Shown piece by piece: positions 7,437 to 16,654 of a stretch of DNA of 64,000 nt. Source of the stretch: Kluyvera intermedia (lineage in GTDB: Bacteria; Pseudomonadota; Gammaproteobacteria; Enterobacterales; Enterobacteriaceae); contig NZ_CP139986.1 in NCBI RefSeq assembly GCF_034424175.1, positions 4,588,001-4,652,000 of the forward strand. Reading direction: 5' to 3'. A model generated the notes under the pieces. It worked only from the letters and a program-made list of their open reading frames with translations, ran no database searches and was not told where the DNA came from. How positions within the stretch are numbered: position 1 is the stretch's first letter; each line of letters begins with the position of its first letter. A program made the translations under genes and the position numbers.

Positions 7437-9938
7437 ATGACGTTGGTTGTTGAATTTGTCTGCGAATTACCGAATGGCGTGCACGCTCGCCCTGCCAGCC
7501 ATGTCGAGACGCTGTGCAACACATTTAGCTGCGATATCGAATGGCATAACCTGCGCAGTGACCGTAAGGGCAATGCCAAAAGCGCGCTAGCGATTATCGG
7601 TACCGATACGCTCGCGGGTGATAGCTGCCAGTTATTAGTTAGCGGTGCGGATGAGCAGGCCGTGCACCTTCGCCTCAGCCGCTGGATAAAAGAGGAATTC
7701 CCGCTATGTGACGCCCCCCTGGCGCAAGTCGCCTGCGTTGAGCAGGAAGCACTACCGGAATCCTTAACCCGTCTCGATCCGACGCTTTTCCGCGCCCAGC
7801 CGGTCTGTAGCGGTAGCGCAGGCGGTGTTCTCACCCGCCTGGCCGCGCTCGATCTGAATAATCTCGGCGAACTTCCCCCAACAAAAAGCCCGGAGCAGGA
7901 ACAATCAGAGCTGGATAGCGGCCTGACCCTGCTCGTCAAAACGCTTGAACTGCGTCTACTGGAAAACGACAGCACCGCCAGTGCGATTCTGGAAGCTCAC
8001 CGCTCGCTGGCAACCGATACTTCACTGCGCCAGCATCTGCTCGCGGGCATCAATAGTGGTTTGAGCTGTGCCGAAGCGATTATCGACAGCACCCAACATT
8101 TCTGCGCCGAGTTCGCACATTCCAGCAGCAGCTATCTACAAGAACGCGCGCTGGACATGCGTGATGTTGGCTTCCAGTTGCTCCAGCATATTTACGGCGA
8201 GCAGCGCTTCCCGGCACCCGGTCAATTAACTCAACCCGCTATCTGTATGGCGGAAGAGCTGACGCCAAGTCAGTTCCTTGAACTGGATAAAACCTTACTC
8301 AAAGGCCTGCTACTGCAAAGCGGCGGCACTACTTCGCACACGGTGATTCTCGCGCGTTCCTTTAATATTCCAACACTTGTTGGTGTCGATATTGATGCCC
8401 TTGAATCCTGGCAGAATCAGCCGGTCTATCTTGACGGTAATGCCGGTGCCGTGGTTGTCGCGCCAACGGAAGCCATCGCCCGCTATTATCAGCAAGAAGC
8501 GCGCGTACAGGCGGCTATCCGCGAACAACAGAGCGTGTGGTTGAACAAAGAGGCGCGTACCGCCGACGGTATTCGTCTGGAAGTTGCCGCCAATATCGCC
8601 CACTCGGTGGAGGCCCAGGCAGCGTTTGGCAATGGCGCAGAAGCGGTCGGCCTGTTCCGTACCGAAATGCTCTATATGGACCGCACCAGTGAACCGAGCG
8701 AAAGTGAGTTGTACAACATTTTCTGCCAGGCGCTGGAATCCGCAGACGGGCGCAGCATCATTATCCGCACCATGGATATCGGCGGCGATAAGCCTGTGGA
8801 TTACCTAAATATTCCAGCGGAAAACAACCCATTCCTCGGCTACCGCGCGGTGCGTATTTACGAAGAATACTCAGGTCTATTTACCACGCAGCTACGCGCC
8901 ATTTTGCGCGCCTCCGCACACGGCAGCCTGAAAATCATGATTCCGATGATCTCCTCCATGGAAGAGATCCTGTGGGTCAAAGAGAAAGTCGCCGAAGCCA
9001 AACAACAGCTACGCAACGAGCACGTCCCGTTTGATGAGCGCATTCCGTTGGGCATTATGCTGGAAGTACCGTCAGTGATGTTTATCATCGACCAGTGCTG
9101 TGAAGAGATTGATTTCTTTAGCATTGGCAGCAACGACCTGACGCAATACCTGCTGGCGGTCGACCGTGATAACGCCAAAGTCACTCGCCATTACAACAGT
9201 CTGAATCCGGCCTTCCTGCGCGCACTCGACTTCGCCGTCCAGGCGGTTCACCGCCAGGGGAAATGGATTGGTTTATGCGGAGAGCTGGGGGCGAAAGGCT
9301 CGGTATTGCCGCTGTTGGTTGGGCTGGGAATGGATGAAATCAGCATGAGCGCGCCGTCAATTCCGGCGACCAAAGCACGTTTGGCGCAGCTCGACAGCCG
9401 TGCCTGCCGACAGTTGCTCAACCAGGCAATGGCCTGTCGCACCTCGCTGGAAGTAGAACACCTGCTCGCCCAGTTCCGCATGAGCCAGCAAGACGCCCCG
9501 CTGATTACCCCGCGCTGTATTTCGCTGGATAACGACTGGCGCAGCAAAGAAGAAGTGATCAAGGGCATGACTGATAACCTGCTCCTCGCCGGGCGCTGCC
9601 GCTATCCGCGTAAACTGGAAGCTGATTTATGGGCACGCGAAGCCGTCTTCTCGACCGGTCTGGGCTTTAGTTTCGCCATTCCACACAGCAAGTCCGAACA
9701 TATCGAGCAGTCGACCATCAGCGTCGCCCGCCTGCCCGCCCCGGTCGTCTGGGGTGATGAAGAGGCGCAGTTCATCATTATGCTGACGCTCAACAAACAT
9801 GCCGCCGGTGACCAGCATATGCGCATCTTCTCGCGCCTGGCTCGCCGCATTATGCATGCCGAATTCCGCAACTCTCTGGTCAACGCCGCCTCTGCCGACG
9901 CCATTGCCAGCCTGCTGCAACACGAACTGGAACTTTAA
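7437..9938 (+). CDS. ptsA: Multiphosphoryl transfer protein (HPr-EI-EIIA fusion)
   Basis: Three-domain phosphocarrier of 833 residues, the E. coli length, also called frwA. The HPr domain is N-terminal with His16 in ELPNGVHARPASH. The enzyme I domain follows, with its phosphohistidine motif GGTTSHTVILAR, the GLFRTEMLYMDR and IGSNDLTQYLLAVDRDN signatures. The last part is a fructose-type EIIA with active histidine in FAIPHSKSEH. The ATG at 7437 after GGGAGATAGGGCT gives the family N-terminus MTLVVEFVCELPNG. It is the first gene of ptsA-fsaB-gldA and could feed phosphate to FrwB/FrwD/FrwC. Confidence 0.96.
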   Translation: MTLVVEFVCELPNGVHARPASHVETLCNTFSCDIEWHNLRSDRKGNAKSALAIIGTDTLAGDSCQLLVSGADEQAVHLRLSRWIKEEFPLCDAPLAQVACVEQEALPESLTRLDPTLFRAQPVCSGSAGGVLTRLAALDLNNLGELPPTKSPEQEQSELDSGLTLLVKTLELRLLENDSTASAILEAHRSLATDTSLRQHLLAGINSGLSCAEAIIDSTQHFCAEFAHSSSSYLQERALDMRDVGFQLLQHIYGEQRFPAPGQLTQPAICMAEELTPSQFLELDKTLLKGLLLQSGGTTSHTVILARSFNIPTLVGVDIDALESWQNQPVYLDGNAGAVVVAPTEAIARYYQQEARVQAAIREQQSVWLNKEARTADGIRLEVAANIAHSVEAQAAFGNGAEAVGLFRTEMLYMDRTSEPSESELYNIFCQALESADGRSIIIRTMDIGGDKPVDYLNIPAENNPFLGYRAVRIYEEYSGLFTTQLRAILRASAHGSLKIMIPMISSMEEILWVKEKVAEAKQQLRNEHVPFDERIPLGIMLEVPSVMFIIDQCCEEIDFFSIGSNDLTQYLLAVDRDNAKVTRHYNSLNPAFLRALDFAVQAVHRQGKWIGLCGELGAKGSVLPLLVGLGMDEISMSAPSIPATKARLAQLDSRACRQLLNQAMACRTSLEVEHLLAQFRMSQQDAPLITPRCISLDNDWRSKEEVIKGMTDNLLLAGRCRYPRKLEADLWAREAVFSTGLGFSFAIPHSKSEHIEQSTISVARLPAPVVWGDEEAQFIIMLTLNKHAAGDQHMRIFSRLARRIMHAEFRNSLVNAASADAIASLLQHELEL

Positions 9939-9949
9939 GAGGAAATAGC

Positions 9950-10612
9950 ATGGAACTGTATCTGGATACCGCCAATGTGCAGGAAGTTGAACGCCTGGCC
10001 CGAATTTTCCCAATTGCTGGCGTGACCACCAACCCGAGTATCGTAGCGGCCAGCCGTGAATCTATCTGGGACGTGCTGCCACGATTGAAAAAAGCAGTGG
10101 GCGAAAACGGGACGCTGTTTGCCCAGACCATGAGCCGCGATGCCGACGGCATGGTCGCCGAGGCACGTAAACTCAACGAAGCTATCCCGGGTATCGTCGT
10201 TAAAGTCCCGGTCACTGCTGAAGGATTAGCCGCTATTAAGCTGCTGAAAAAAGAGGGCATTCCCACACTTGGCACCGCCGTTTACAGCGCTTCGCAGGGG
10301 CTGCTAGCCGCGCTGGCGGGAGCCAAATACGTTGCGCCTTACGTTAACCGCGTGGACGCCCAGGGGGGCGACGGCATCCGCATGGTACAAGAACTGCAAT
10401 CCTTACTGGAACTGCACGCGCCGGAAAGCAAAGTACTGGCTGCCAGCTTTAAAACACCTCGCCAGGCACTGGACTGTTTATTGACGGGATGCGAAGCCAT
10501 CACCCTTCCTTTAGATGTAGCGCAACAAATGCTCGGCACACCCGCTGTAGAGTCAGCGATAGATAAGTTTGAGCAAGACTGGAAAAACGCATTTGGTCAT
10601 CTGAACCTGTAA
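9950..10612 (+). CDS. fsaB: Fructose-6-phosphate aldolase 2 (transaldolase-like)
   Basis: Class I aldolase of 220 residues that splits fructose 6-phosphate into dihydroxyacetone and glyceraldehyde 3-phosphate in E. coli FsaA/FsaB. The Schiff-base lysine is Lys85 in VVKVPVT, and the TTNPS motif of the transaldolase family is present. It starts 11 bases after ptsA with AGAGGAAATAGC as ribosome site and is followed by gldA, whose product can reduce dihydroxyacetone, so the pair forms a coherent metabolic step. Also known as talC. Confidence 0.95.
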   Translation: MELYLDTANVQEVERLARIFPIAGVTTNPSIVAASRESIWDVLPRLKKAVGENGTLFAQTMSRDADGMVAEARKLNEAIPGIVVKVPVTAEGLAAIKLLKKEGIPTLGTAVYSASQGLLAALAGAKYVAPYVNRVDAQGGDGIRMVQELQSLLELHAPESKVLAASFKTPRQALDCLLTGCEAITLPLDVAQQMLGTPAVESAIDKFEQDWKNAFGHLNL

Positions 10613-10623
10613 AGGAGAAATGT

Positions 10624-11727
10624 ATGGATCGCATTATTCAATCACCAGGTAAGTATATTCAGGGTGCTGACGTTATCACGCGTCTTGGCGAGTACTTAAC
10701 GCCCATGGCGAATAGCTGGCTAGTCGTCGGCGATAAGTTCGTGCTGGGCTTTGCTGAAGAGACGCTGCGAAAAAGCCTGACCGGCGCAGGTCTGTCAGTA
10801 GAAATCGCGCCGTTTGGCGGCGAGTGTTCGCAAAATGAAATCAACCGTCTGCAAGACGTGGCAAATAGCGCAAAATGCAGCGCTATTTTGGGTATCGGCG
10901 GCGGGAAAACGCTGGATACCGCCAAAGCGCTGGCTCACTTTATGAATCTGCCGGTCGCCATTGTGCCGACCATCGCCTCGACCGATGCGCCGTGCAGCGC
11001 GCTGTCAGTACTCTACACCGACGATGGCGAATTTGACCGTTACCTAATGCTGCCGCATAACCCGAACATGGTTATCGTCGACACTAAAATTGTCGCCGGA
11101 GCACCTGCTCGACTGCTGGCAGCCGGTATTGGTGATGCATTAGCAACCTGGTTTGAAGCCCGTGCCTGTTCACGCAGTGGCGCTATCACCATGGCTGGCG
11201 GCCAATGTACTCAGGCGGCGTTGGCGCTGGCTGAACTGTGCTACAACACGCTTATTGAAGAAGGCGAAAAAGCGATGCTGGCGGCCGAGCAGCACGTGGT
11301 CACACCTGCGCTAGAACGCGTTATTGAAGCCAATACTTACTTAAGCGGCGTTGGCTTTGAAAGTGGCGGTCTGGCGGCGGCACATGCGATTCACAACGGC
11401 ATGACAGCCATCCCGGATGCGCATCACTTCTATCACGGTGAAAAAGTTGCCTTCGGTACGCTGACCCAACTGGTGCTGGAAAACGCTTCGGTGGAAGAAA
11501 TTGAAACCGTTGCCGCTCTGTGTCACAGCGTTGGTTTGCCAATAACCCTTGCGCAGTTGGATATTAAAGAAAATATTCCGGTGAAAATGCGTCTGGTGGC
11601 GGAAGCCGCCTGTGCCGAAGGTGAGACGATTCACAATATGCCGGGTGGTGCAGATCCTGACCGTGTTTACGCGGCGCTGCTGGTGGCCGATCAGTATGGA
11701 CAGCGTTTCTTGCAGGAGTGGGAGTAA
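10624..11727 (+). CDS. gldA: Glycerol dehydrogenase
   Basis: Zinc-dependent NAD-linked alcohol dehydrogenase of 367 residues, interconverting glycerol and dihydroxyacetone. The nucleotide-binding GIGGGKTLDTAKA motif, the phosphate-contact segment PTIASTDAP and the zinc ligands (Asp in GIGDALATWFEA, His in AAHAIHNGM and His in HHFYHGEKVAFG) are all present. Spaced 11 bases from fsaB with AAAGGAGAAATGT in front, it is evidently co-transcribed. In E. coli yijF lies between gldA and yijE; here a palindromic repeat and a terminator follow. Confidence 0.96.
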   Translation: MDRIIQSPGKYIQGADVITRLGEYLTPMANSWLVVGDKFVLGFAEETLRKSLTGAGLSVEIAPFGGECSQNEINRLQDVANSAKCSAILGIGGGKTLDTAKALAHFMNLPVAIVPTIASTDAPCSALSVLYTDDGEFDRYLMLPHNPNMVIVDTKIVAGAPARLLAAGIGDALATWFEARACSRSGAITMAGGQCTQAALALAELCYNTLIEEGEKAMLAAEQHVVTPALERVIEANTYLSGVGFESGGLAAAHAIHNGMTAIPDAHHFYHGEKVAFGTLTQLVLENASVEEIETVAALCHSVGLPITLAQLDIKENIPVKMRLVAEAACAEGETIHNMPGGADPDRVYAALLVADQYGQRFLQEWE

Positions 11728-11729
11728 TC

Positions 11730-11857
11730 CCCCTCACCCTAACCCTCTCCCCATAGGGGAGAGGGAACCGTTTAGTGCGGTTTGTGGAGGCAGAGCGTAA
11801 AGGTAGCTTTGGCTGCTGTTCTCCCTCGCCCCTTTGGGGAGAGGGCCGGGGTGAGGG
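11730..11857. repeat. CCCTCACCC-type palindromic repeat, copy 1
   Basis: The left unit CCCTCACCCTAACCCTCTCC and the right unit CTCGCCCC...GGGGAGAGGGCCGGGGTGAGGGG are inverse complements with local hairpins (CTCTCCCCatagGGGAGAG). About 50 bases separate the units. A second copy lies at 52828-52919. Confidence 0.8.
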
Positions 11858-11883
11858 GCATTCCGACACCGCACCCCATAAAC

Positions 11884-11912
11884 AAAAATCCCCGCGAAAG
11901 CGGGGATTTTTT
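11884..11912. terminator. Terminator between gldA and katG, probably bidirectional
   Basis: AAAAATCCCCGCgaaaGCGGGGATTTTTTT has a seven-pair GC-rich stem with A and T runs on both sides, so it can end transcripts from either convergent gene. Confidence 0.9.
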
Positions 11913-11930
11913 TATACCGTCAAACCCACT

Positions 11931-14105
11931 TTACAGCAGGTCGAAACGGTCTAGGTTCATCACTTTCACCCATGCCGCAACGAAGTCTTTCACAAACTTC
12001 TCTTTGGCATCGCTGGAAGCATAAACCTCAGCCAGTGCGCGCAGTACCGCGTTGGAACCAAACACCAGATCCGCACGCGTCGCGGTGTATTTCACCTCGC
12101 CACTCATACGGTCACGGCCTTCGAACAGCTCAGAAGAAGCATCCGTCGCTTTCCACTCAGTGCGCATATCCAGCAGATTCGAGAAGAAATCGGTGCTGAG
12201 TACGCCCACGTTGTCAGTAAGCACACCATGCTGGCTTTCATCGAAGTTCGCGCCCAACACGCGCAGACCACCCACCAGCACCGTCATTTCCGGTGCAGTC
12301 AGCGTCAGCAGCTGTGCTTTGTCGATAAGCAAGGACTCAGTGGTTGCTTCACCCGGTGCCGCACGATAGTTACGGAAACCGTCGGCAATGGGCTTGAGCA
12401 GCTCAAACATCTCGATATCCGTCTGATCCTGGCGCGCATCTACGCGGCCCGGTGCAAATGGAACGTTGACGACAACGCCCGCCGCTTTCGCTGCTTTCTC
12501 TACACCCACAACACCTGCCAGCACGATAATATCGGCCAGTGAAGCTTTGTGCGCCGATTTATAGATACCTTCTAACACCGGCAGAACGCGAGCGGCTGTG
12601 GCGTTAACGTCCCAGCTTCTCTGTGGTGCCAGCGCCAGACGCGCGCCGTTAGCGCCGCCGCGTTTATCACCACCGCGGAAGGTAGAAGCAGATGCCCATG
12701 CGACGGAGATCAGTTCGCTTACGGAAAGACCTGATGCTGCGATATCCGCTTTCAGACTTTCAATATCTTCCGCAGAAGGCTGGAAGAACGCATGCGGCAG
12801 CGGGTCTTGCCAAATCAGATCTTCTTTCGGGACTTCTGGGCCGATATAACGCGCTTTTGGCCCCATATCACGGTGAGTCAGTTTGAACCACGCGCGAGCA
12901 AAGGCTTCGTTAAACGCCTGTGGATCGTTAAGGAAGCGACGAGAGATTTTTTCAAAACCCGGGTCAAGACGCAGCGTCAAGTCGGTGACCAGCATGGTCG
13001 GCTTACGTTTCTTCTCAGGGTCGAACGGATCAGGAATTAAATCCGGTGCATCCGAAGCTTCAAACTGGATAGCGCCAGCCGGACTGCGGGTCTGCACCCA
13101 TTCGTATTTGAACAGGTTCTCAAAGAAGTAGTTGCTCCATTGAGTTGGCGTCTGGGTCCAGACCACTTCCAGACCGGAAGTAATGGCGTCCGCACCCGCG
13201 CCGCTGCCGTGGCTGCTAGCCCAACCCAGGCCCATCGCCTCAATTGGCGCAGCTTCTGGATCAGCGCCAACATGCGTGGCTTCTGCGGCACCGTGGGTTT
13301 TACCCAACGTATGACCGCCGGCTATCAGTGCCACGGTCTCTTCATCGTCCATACCCATATTGCCGAAGGTGGCGCGAATCGCCGAGGCCGCCGACAGCGG
13401 TTCACCGCTGGCGTTTGGCCCTTCTGGGTTCACATAGATAAGGCCCATCTCTGTAGCTGCCAGCGGACGTTTCGCCAGCTCTTCTGGATCGCGGTGCGCA
13501 AGCCAGGCTTTCTCATCACCCCAGTTGACGTCCAGATCCGGTTCCCAGACATCTTCACGCCCGGCACCGAAACCAAAGGTACGGAAGCCGGAGTTTTCCA
13601 GCGCCACGTTACCGGCAAGGATGTACAGATCGGCCCAAGATATTTTCTGACCGTATTTCTGTTTGATTGGCCACAGCAGACGACGCGCTTTGTCCAGGCT
13701 GACGTTATCCGGCCAGGAGTTCAGTGGAGCGAAACGCTGCTGGCCGCGCCCTGCGCCACCGCGACCGTCCATTGAACGGTAGGTTCCGGCACCGTGCCAT
13801 GCCATACGGATAAACAGCCCTACATAGCTGCCCCAGTCGGCAGGCCACCAGGATTGAGAATCGGTTAATAGCGTGCGGATATCGCCTTTTAACGCGGAGT
13901 AGTCCAGCTTGCTGAATTCTTTGCGGTAATCGAAATCCTCACCCAGCGGGTTGGATCGATTGGAGTGCTGATTAAGAAGATCGACGCGAAGCTGCTTCGG
14001 CCACCAGTCTTTCGTACTGGTGCCAGCGCCTGCGCTTTGATCGTGCCCACCACCGTGGTGGAAAGGACATTTACCTGCGTTCTGGTTATCGTCTGGCGTG
14101 CTCAT
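11931..14105 (-). CDS. katG: Catalase-peroxidase
   Basis: Bifunctional haem enzyme of 724 residues that removes hydrogen peroxide. The N-terminal active-site segment IRMAWHGAGTYR contains the distal Trp and His, GGHTLGKTHG contains the proximal haem histidine, and the C-terminal inactive duplicate domain is intact through VMNLDRFDLL. The ATG at 14105 follows GGGAG at seven bases; a GTG one codon upstream is in frame but badly spaced. In E. coli katG is adjacent to metF; here yijE lies between them. OxyR control is expected for the family, but I could not define a clean site. Confidence 0.97.
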   Translation of the reverse strand: MSTPDDNQNAGKCPFHHGGGHDQSAGAGTSTKDWWPKQLRVDLLNQHSNRSNPLGEDFDYRKEFSKLDYSALKGDIRTLLTDSQSWWPADWGSYVGLFIRMAWHGAGTYRSMDGRGGAGRGQQRFAPLNSWPDNVSLDKARRLLWPIKQKYGQKISWADLYILAGNVALENSGFRTFGFGAGREDVWEPDLDVNWGDEKAWLAHRDPEELAKRPLAATEMGLIYVNPEGPNASGEPLSAASAIRATFGNMGMDDEETVALIAGGHTLGKTHGAAEATHVGADPEAAPIEAMGLGWASSHGSGAGADAITSGLEVVWTQTPTQWSNYFFENLFKYEWVQTRSPAGAIQFEASDAPDLIPDPFDPEKKRKPTMLVTDLTLRLDPGFEKISRRFLNDPQAFNEAFARAWFKLTHRDMGPKARYIGPEVPKEDLIWQDPLPHAFFQPSAEDIESLKADIAASGLSVSELISVAWASASTFRGGDKRGGANGARLALAPQRSWDVNATAARVLPVLEGIYKSAHKASLADIIVLAGVVGVEKAAKAAGVVVNVPFAPGRVDARQDQTDIEMFELLKPIADGFRNYRAAPGEATTESLLIDKAQLLTLTAPEMTVLVGGLRVLGANFDESQHGVLTDNVGVLSTDFFSNLLDMRTEWKATDASSELFEGRDRMSGEVKYTATRADLVFGSNAVLRALAEVYASSDAKEKFVKDFVAAWVKVMNLDRFDLL

Positions 14106-14331
14106 CACTATGCTCCCTTACAGTATTTATCATTAAGATATACACCCATGCTGATAAGTTATAGCTGAAATGGCCCACGGATTTGATAGCTAATTCCTCT
14201 TATTTTTTCCTTGTCAGAGAGGAATTCCTACGTAGGTCGCCATTTATCCTTACATAAAGCATGACAATTGACTGTGATCGATAGGGAGAATTGATCAGAA
14301 TCCCTCATAAAAATAAGGGATTTCTCAATAT

Positions 14332-15237
14332 CTAGCAGGCACTACGTAGCTGAGACGTACGCTTTTTAAGACTCACAATGGCCAGTGCAAACACGATCAG
14401 CACGATACCGAGACTCTCCAGGTTGTCCGGCGTTTCCCCCAACAGCCACCAGGAAAACAGGACGCCAAAAACCGGCACGGCGAGCGTACTCAGACTCGCA
14501 ATGCCTGCAGGTAGATTGCGCAGAACGTATAGCCACAGGCTCCAGGCCAACGCCGTGGCTAGAATGGCGCTATAGCCTAGCGCCCAAAAAACGCCTGGTT
14601 GCCAGTCAATTGGCCGCTGTGGAACCAGCAGAGCCACCATACTCATCACCAGCGCGGCGTAAAGCATTTGCCAACTGGTAAGAGCCAGCAGATCAAGGCC
14701 AGGATGACGCTGGTACATGCGTTTGGCGACAATCGCACTCGCCCCCCAGCTAATCCCGGAGAGGATCGCCAGCAGTGCGCTTTTCATTGAAGAGAGGTCA
14801 AGCTGCCACGGTTGCATGACCAGACATAGCCCTACCGCCGCCACGCCAATCGCGCCATATTGCAGCCGCCGCATCCGTTCACCGAGAAATAGCGCCGCCA
14901 GAATGACCACCCAGAATGGCATGGTGTAGGTCAGAATGGCGACCTTACCGGCTCCGCCGCTCATCAGCGCCCACTGCGCCAAACCAATCATGCCGCAGGT
15001 TTGCAACAGCGCAATCGCCAGCGTGTAGCCAAAAGGTGTTGGCCGCATACCGCGACCGCGAAGGAGTAAAACGATAAACAGCAGCAGTGCGCCAGCAATA
15101 CAGCGTAGCGCGGTGAAGTCGAAGGCGCCGATATAAAGCGTCACCTGTTTCATCGCAATCCAGCTGTAGCTCCAGATGAGCGTCAGCACTAGCAGGCCAA
15201 TAAGCGCCAGCGGATTGCTTTTCCCTTCAGTGGTCAT
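14332..15237 (-). CDS. yijE: EamA/DMT-family inner-membrane exporter YijE
   Basis: Predicted ten-helix drug/metabolite transporter of 301 residues with two EamA repeats; the E. coli orthologue has been linked to cystine export. The sequence aligns throughout with E. coli YijE (IWSYSWIAMKQVT, FDFTALRCI, LAQWALMSGGAGKVAILTYTMPFWVV). The start ATG (MTTEGKSNP) lies between katG and metF. The 226 bases from its stop to the katG start hold no gene that I can support. Confidence 0.92.
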   Translation of the reverse strand: MTTEGKSNPLALIGLLVLTLIWSYSWIAMKQVTLYIGAFDFTALRCIAGALLLFIVLLLRGRGMRPTPFGYTLAIALLQTCGMIGLAQWALMSGGAGKVAILTYTMPFWVVILAALFLGERMRRLQYGAIGVAAVGLCLVMQPWQLDLSSMKSALLAILSGISWGASAIVAKRMYQRHPGLDLLALTSWQMLYAALVMSMVALLVPQRPIDWQPGVFWALGYSAILATALAWSLWLYVLRNLPAGIASLSTLAVPVFGVLFSWWLLGETPDNLESLGIVLIVFALAIVSLKKRTSQLRSAC

Positions 15238-15360
15238 GATAAGTCCGTAACGGTGATGTAAAGGCCGTTACTATACTGCGCGAAAGCCCTGCATAAACAG
15301 GGCTTTTATCGAGAATGGTCCGGTGGTGCTATGCTTACCGAGCCGACAGGTTGGCAAGGG

Positions 15361-16245
15361 TTACGCCGGGCGCACGCCCAGGGTATGGCAGATGGCGTAG
15401 CTCATTTCAGCGCGGTTCAGGGTATAGAAGTGGAAGTCCTTCACCCCTTCACGGCTGAGAATTTTAACCATGTCCATGGCGATATTGGCGCCAACCAGCT
15501 TGCGGGTTTCTGCGTCATCGTCCAGACCGTTGAACATCTGCGACATCCATGAAGGGATGCGCACGTTGGTCATGTCGGCAAATTTTTTCGCCTGCTTGAA
15601 GTTCGACACCGGCAGAATACCCGGAATAATTTCTACATCGATACCCGCGGTTACGCAGCGGTCACGGAAACGAAGGTAGCTTTCCACATCGAAGAAGAAT
15701 TGGGTGATGGCACGGTTTGCCCCGGCGTCCACTTTACGTTTTAGGTTGAGCAGGTCAGCCTGAGCGCTTTTGGCTTCCGGGTGTACTTCCGGATACGCCG
15801 CGACGGAGATATCAAAGTCCGCTACGTCTTTTAACAGCGTCACCAGATCGGCCGCATACATATCCGGCTTACCGCTGCCCGGCGGCAGGTCACCGCGCAG
15901 CGCCACGATATGGCGAATGCCGTTGTTCCAGTAGTCCTGAGCGATAGCGCGCAACTCGTCACGGCTGGCATCAATGCAGGTCAAATGCGGCACAGCTTCC
16001 AGACCGGTACGGTCTTTAATGCCTTTAATAATGCTGTGCGTACGATCACGCTCACCGGAGTTTGCACCATAGGTGACCGACACAAATTTCGGTTTCAGGA
16101 TGCTTAGGCGATCGATGGAGTTCCACAGGGTTTGCTCCATTTCACTGGTGCGCGGCGGGAAAAACTCAAAAGAAACGTTAATCTGCCCAATGTCGGCCAG
16201 ACTCTGATTCAGCGCTTCCCGCTGGTTGGCGTGAAAAAAGCTCAT
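15361..16245 (-). CDS. metF: 5,10-methylenetetrahydrofolate reductase
   Basis: FAD enzyme of 294 residues that reduces methylene-tetrahydrofolate to methyl-tetrahydrofolate, the methyl donor for methionine synthesis. Conserved segments SFEFFPPRTSEME, VSVTYGANSGERDRT, HIVALRGDLPPGSG and ITQFFFDVESYLRFRDRC match E. coli MetF almost exactly. The C-terminus ends GVRPA, two residues shorter than the E. coli GVRPGL-type tail. Upstream MetJ boxes point to repression by MetJ. Confidence 0.97.
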   Translation of the reverse strand: MSFFHANQREALNQSLADIGQINVSFEFFPPRTSEMEQTLWNSIDRLSILKPKFVSVTYGANSGERDRTHSIIKGIKDRTGLEAVPHLTCIDASRDELRAIAQDYWNNGIRHIVALRGDLPPGSGKPDMYAADLVTLLKDVADFDISVAAYPEVHPEAKSAQADLLNLKRKVDAGANRAITQFFFDVESYLRFRDRCVTAGIDVEIIPGILPVSNFKQAKKFADMTNVRIPSWMSQMFNGLDDDAETRKLVGANIAMDMVKILSREGVKDFHFYTLNRAEMSYAICHTLGVRPA

Positions 16246-16285
16246 ACCTTACCTCATCAATCGCGTGTCATTATTGTTGTGTTGT

Positions 16286-16317
16286 AAACATCTATCCGTT
16301 TAGACGTCTGGATGTAA
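16286..16317 (-). promoter_or_regulatory. MetJ operator (tandem Met boxes) of metF
   Basis: A perfect consensus Met box AGACGTCT lies at 16302-16309. Flanking eight-base steps (AAACATCT, GGATGTAA) are weaker matches. Tandem boxes are the known way MetJ binds cooperatively. Confidence 0.85.
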
Positions 16318-16566
16318 AAATGCCCCAAAATGAGACGTGCGTCAATAGAAAGATCGGCGTAAAAAGTGAGTAATGTTCAGCGAAGATGAAAAAAACTCAA
16401 CTGACTACTCTTTATACAATCCCATCTCTTCTTTTCATCGCCGATTTTGATAATAACCTCATTTTTTATACGCAATTAAAATTGAGATGTACATCGCATA
16501 TTTCTCAAACATCGTCCCCCTAAACCAAAATTCTATTGCAGACGTTAATGGCTTGTTTCACGATAA

Positions 16567-16580
16567 GTAGAACGTTCTAC
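16567..16580. promoter_or_regulatory. Palindromic operator upstream of the MalX-like PTS gene
   Basis: GTAGAACGTTCTAC is a perfect 14-base palindrome about 75 bases before the PTS start. Its central CG and symmetry are typical of LacI-family operators, and a LacI-family gene lies just downstream of the PTS gene. The rest of the 409-base metF/PTS gap holds the Met boxes and AT-rich sequence without a gene. Confidence 0.6.
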
Positions 16581-16654
16581 TAAAACGTTATACTCACTAT
16601 AAACAGGGTTATGAAAAGCACGCACAAAGAGGCGGCTATTCGGGGGAAATCAGT

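Noticed and set aside
7124..7975. 283-codon frame on minus covering the frwC/ptsA gap
   Set aside because: Antisense to the start of ptsA, serine- and arginine-rich composition typical of shadow frames, and it runs through the promoter region.
13140..13775. 211-codon frame opposite katG
   Set aside because: Antisense shadow of a highly conserved gene; no recognisable domain or ribosome site.
14140..14210. OxyR site upstream of katG
   Set aside because: ATAG elements are present but their spacing (25 instead of 22 bases) does not fit the OxyR consensus.
14299..14324. Possible terminator after yijE (AATCCC...GGGATT)
   Set aside because: The stem is short and AT-rich and lacks a T run in the yijE direction.
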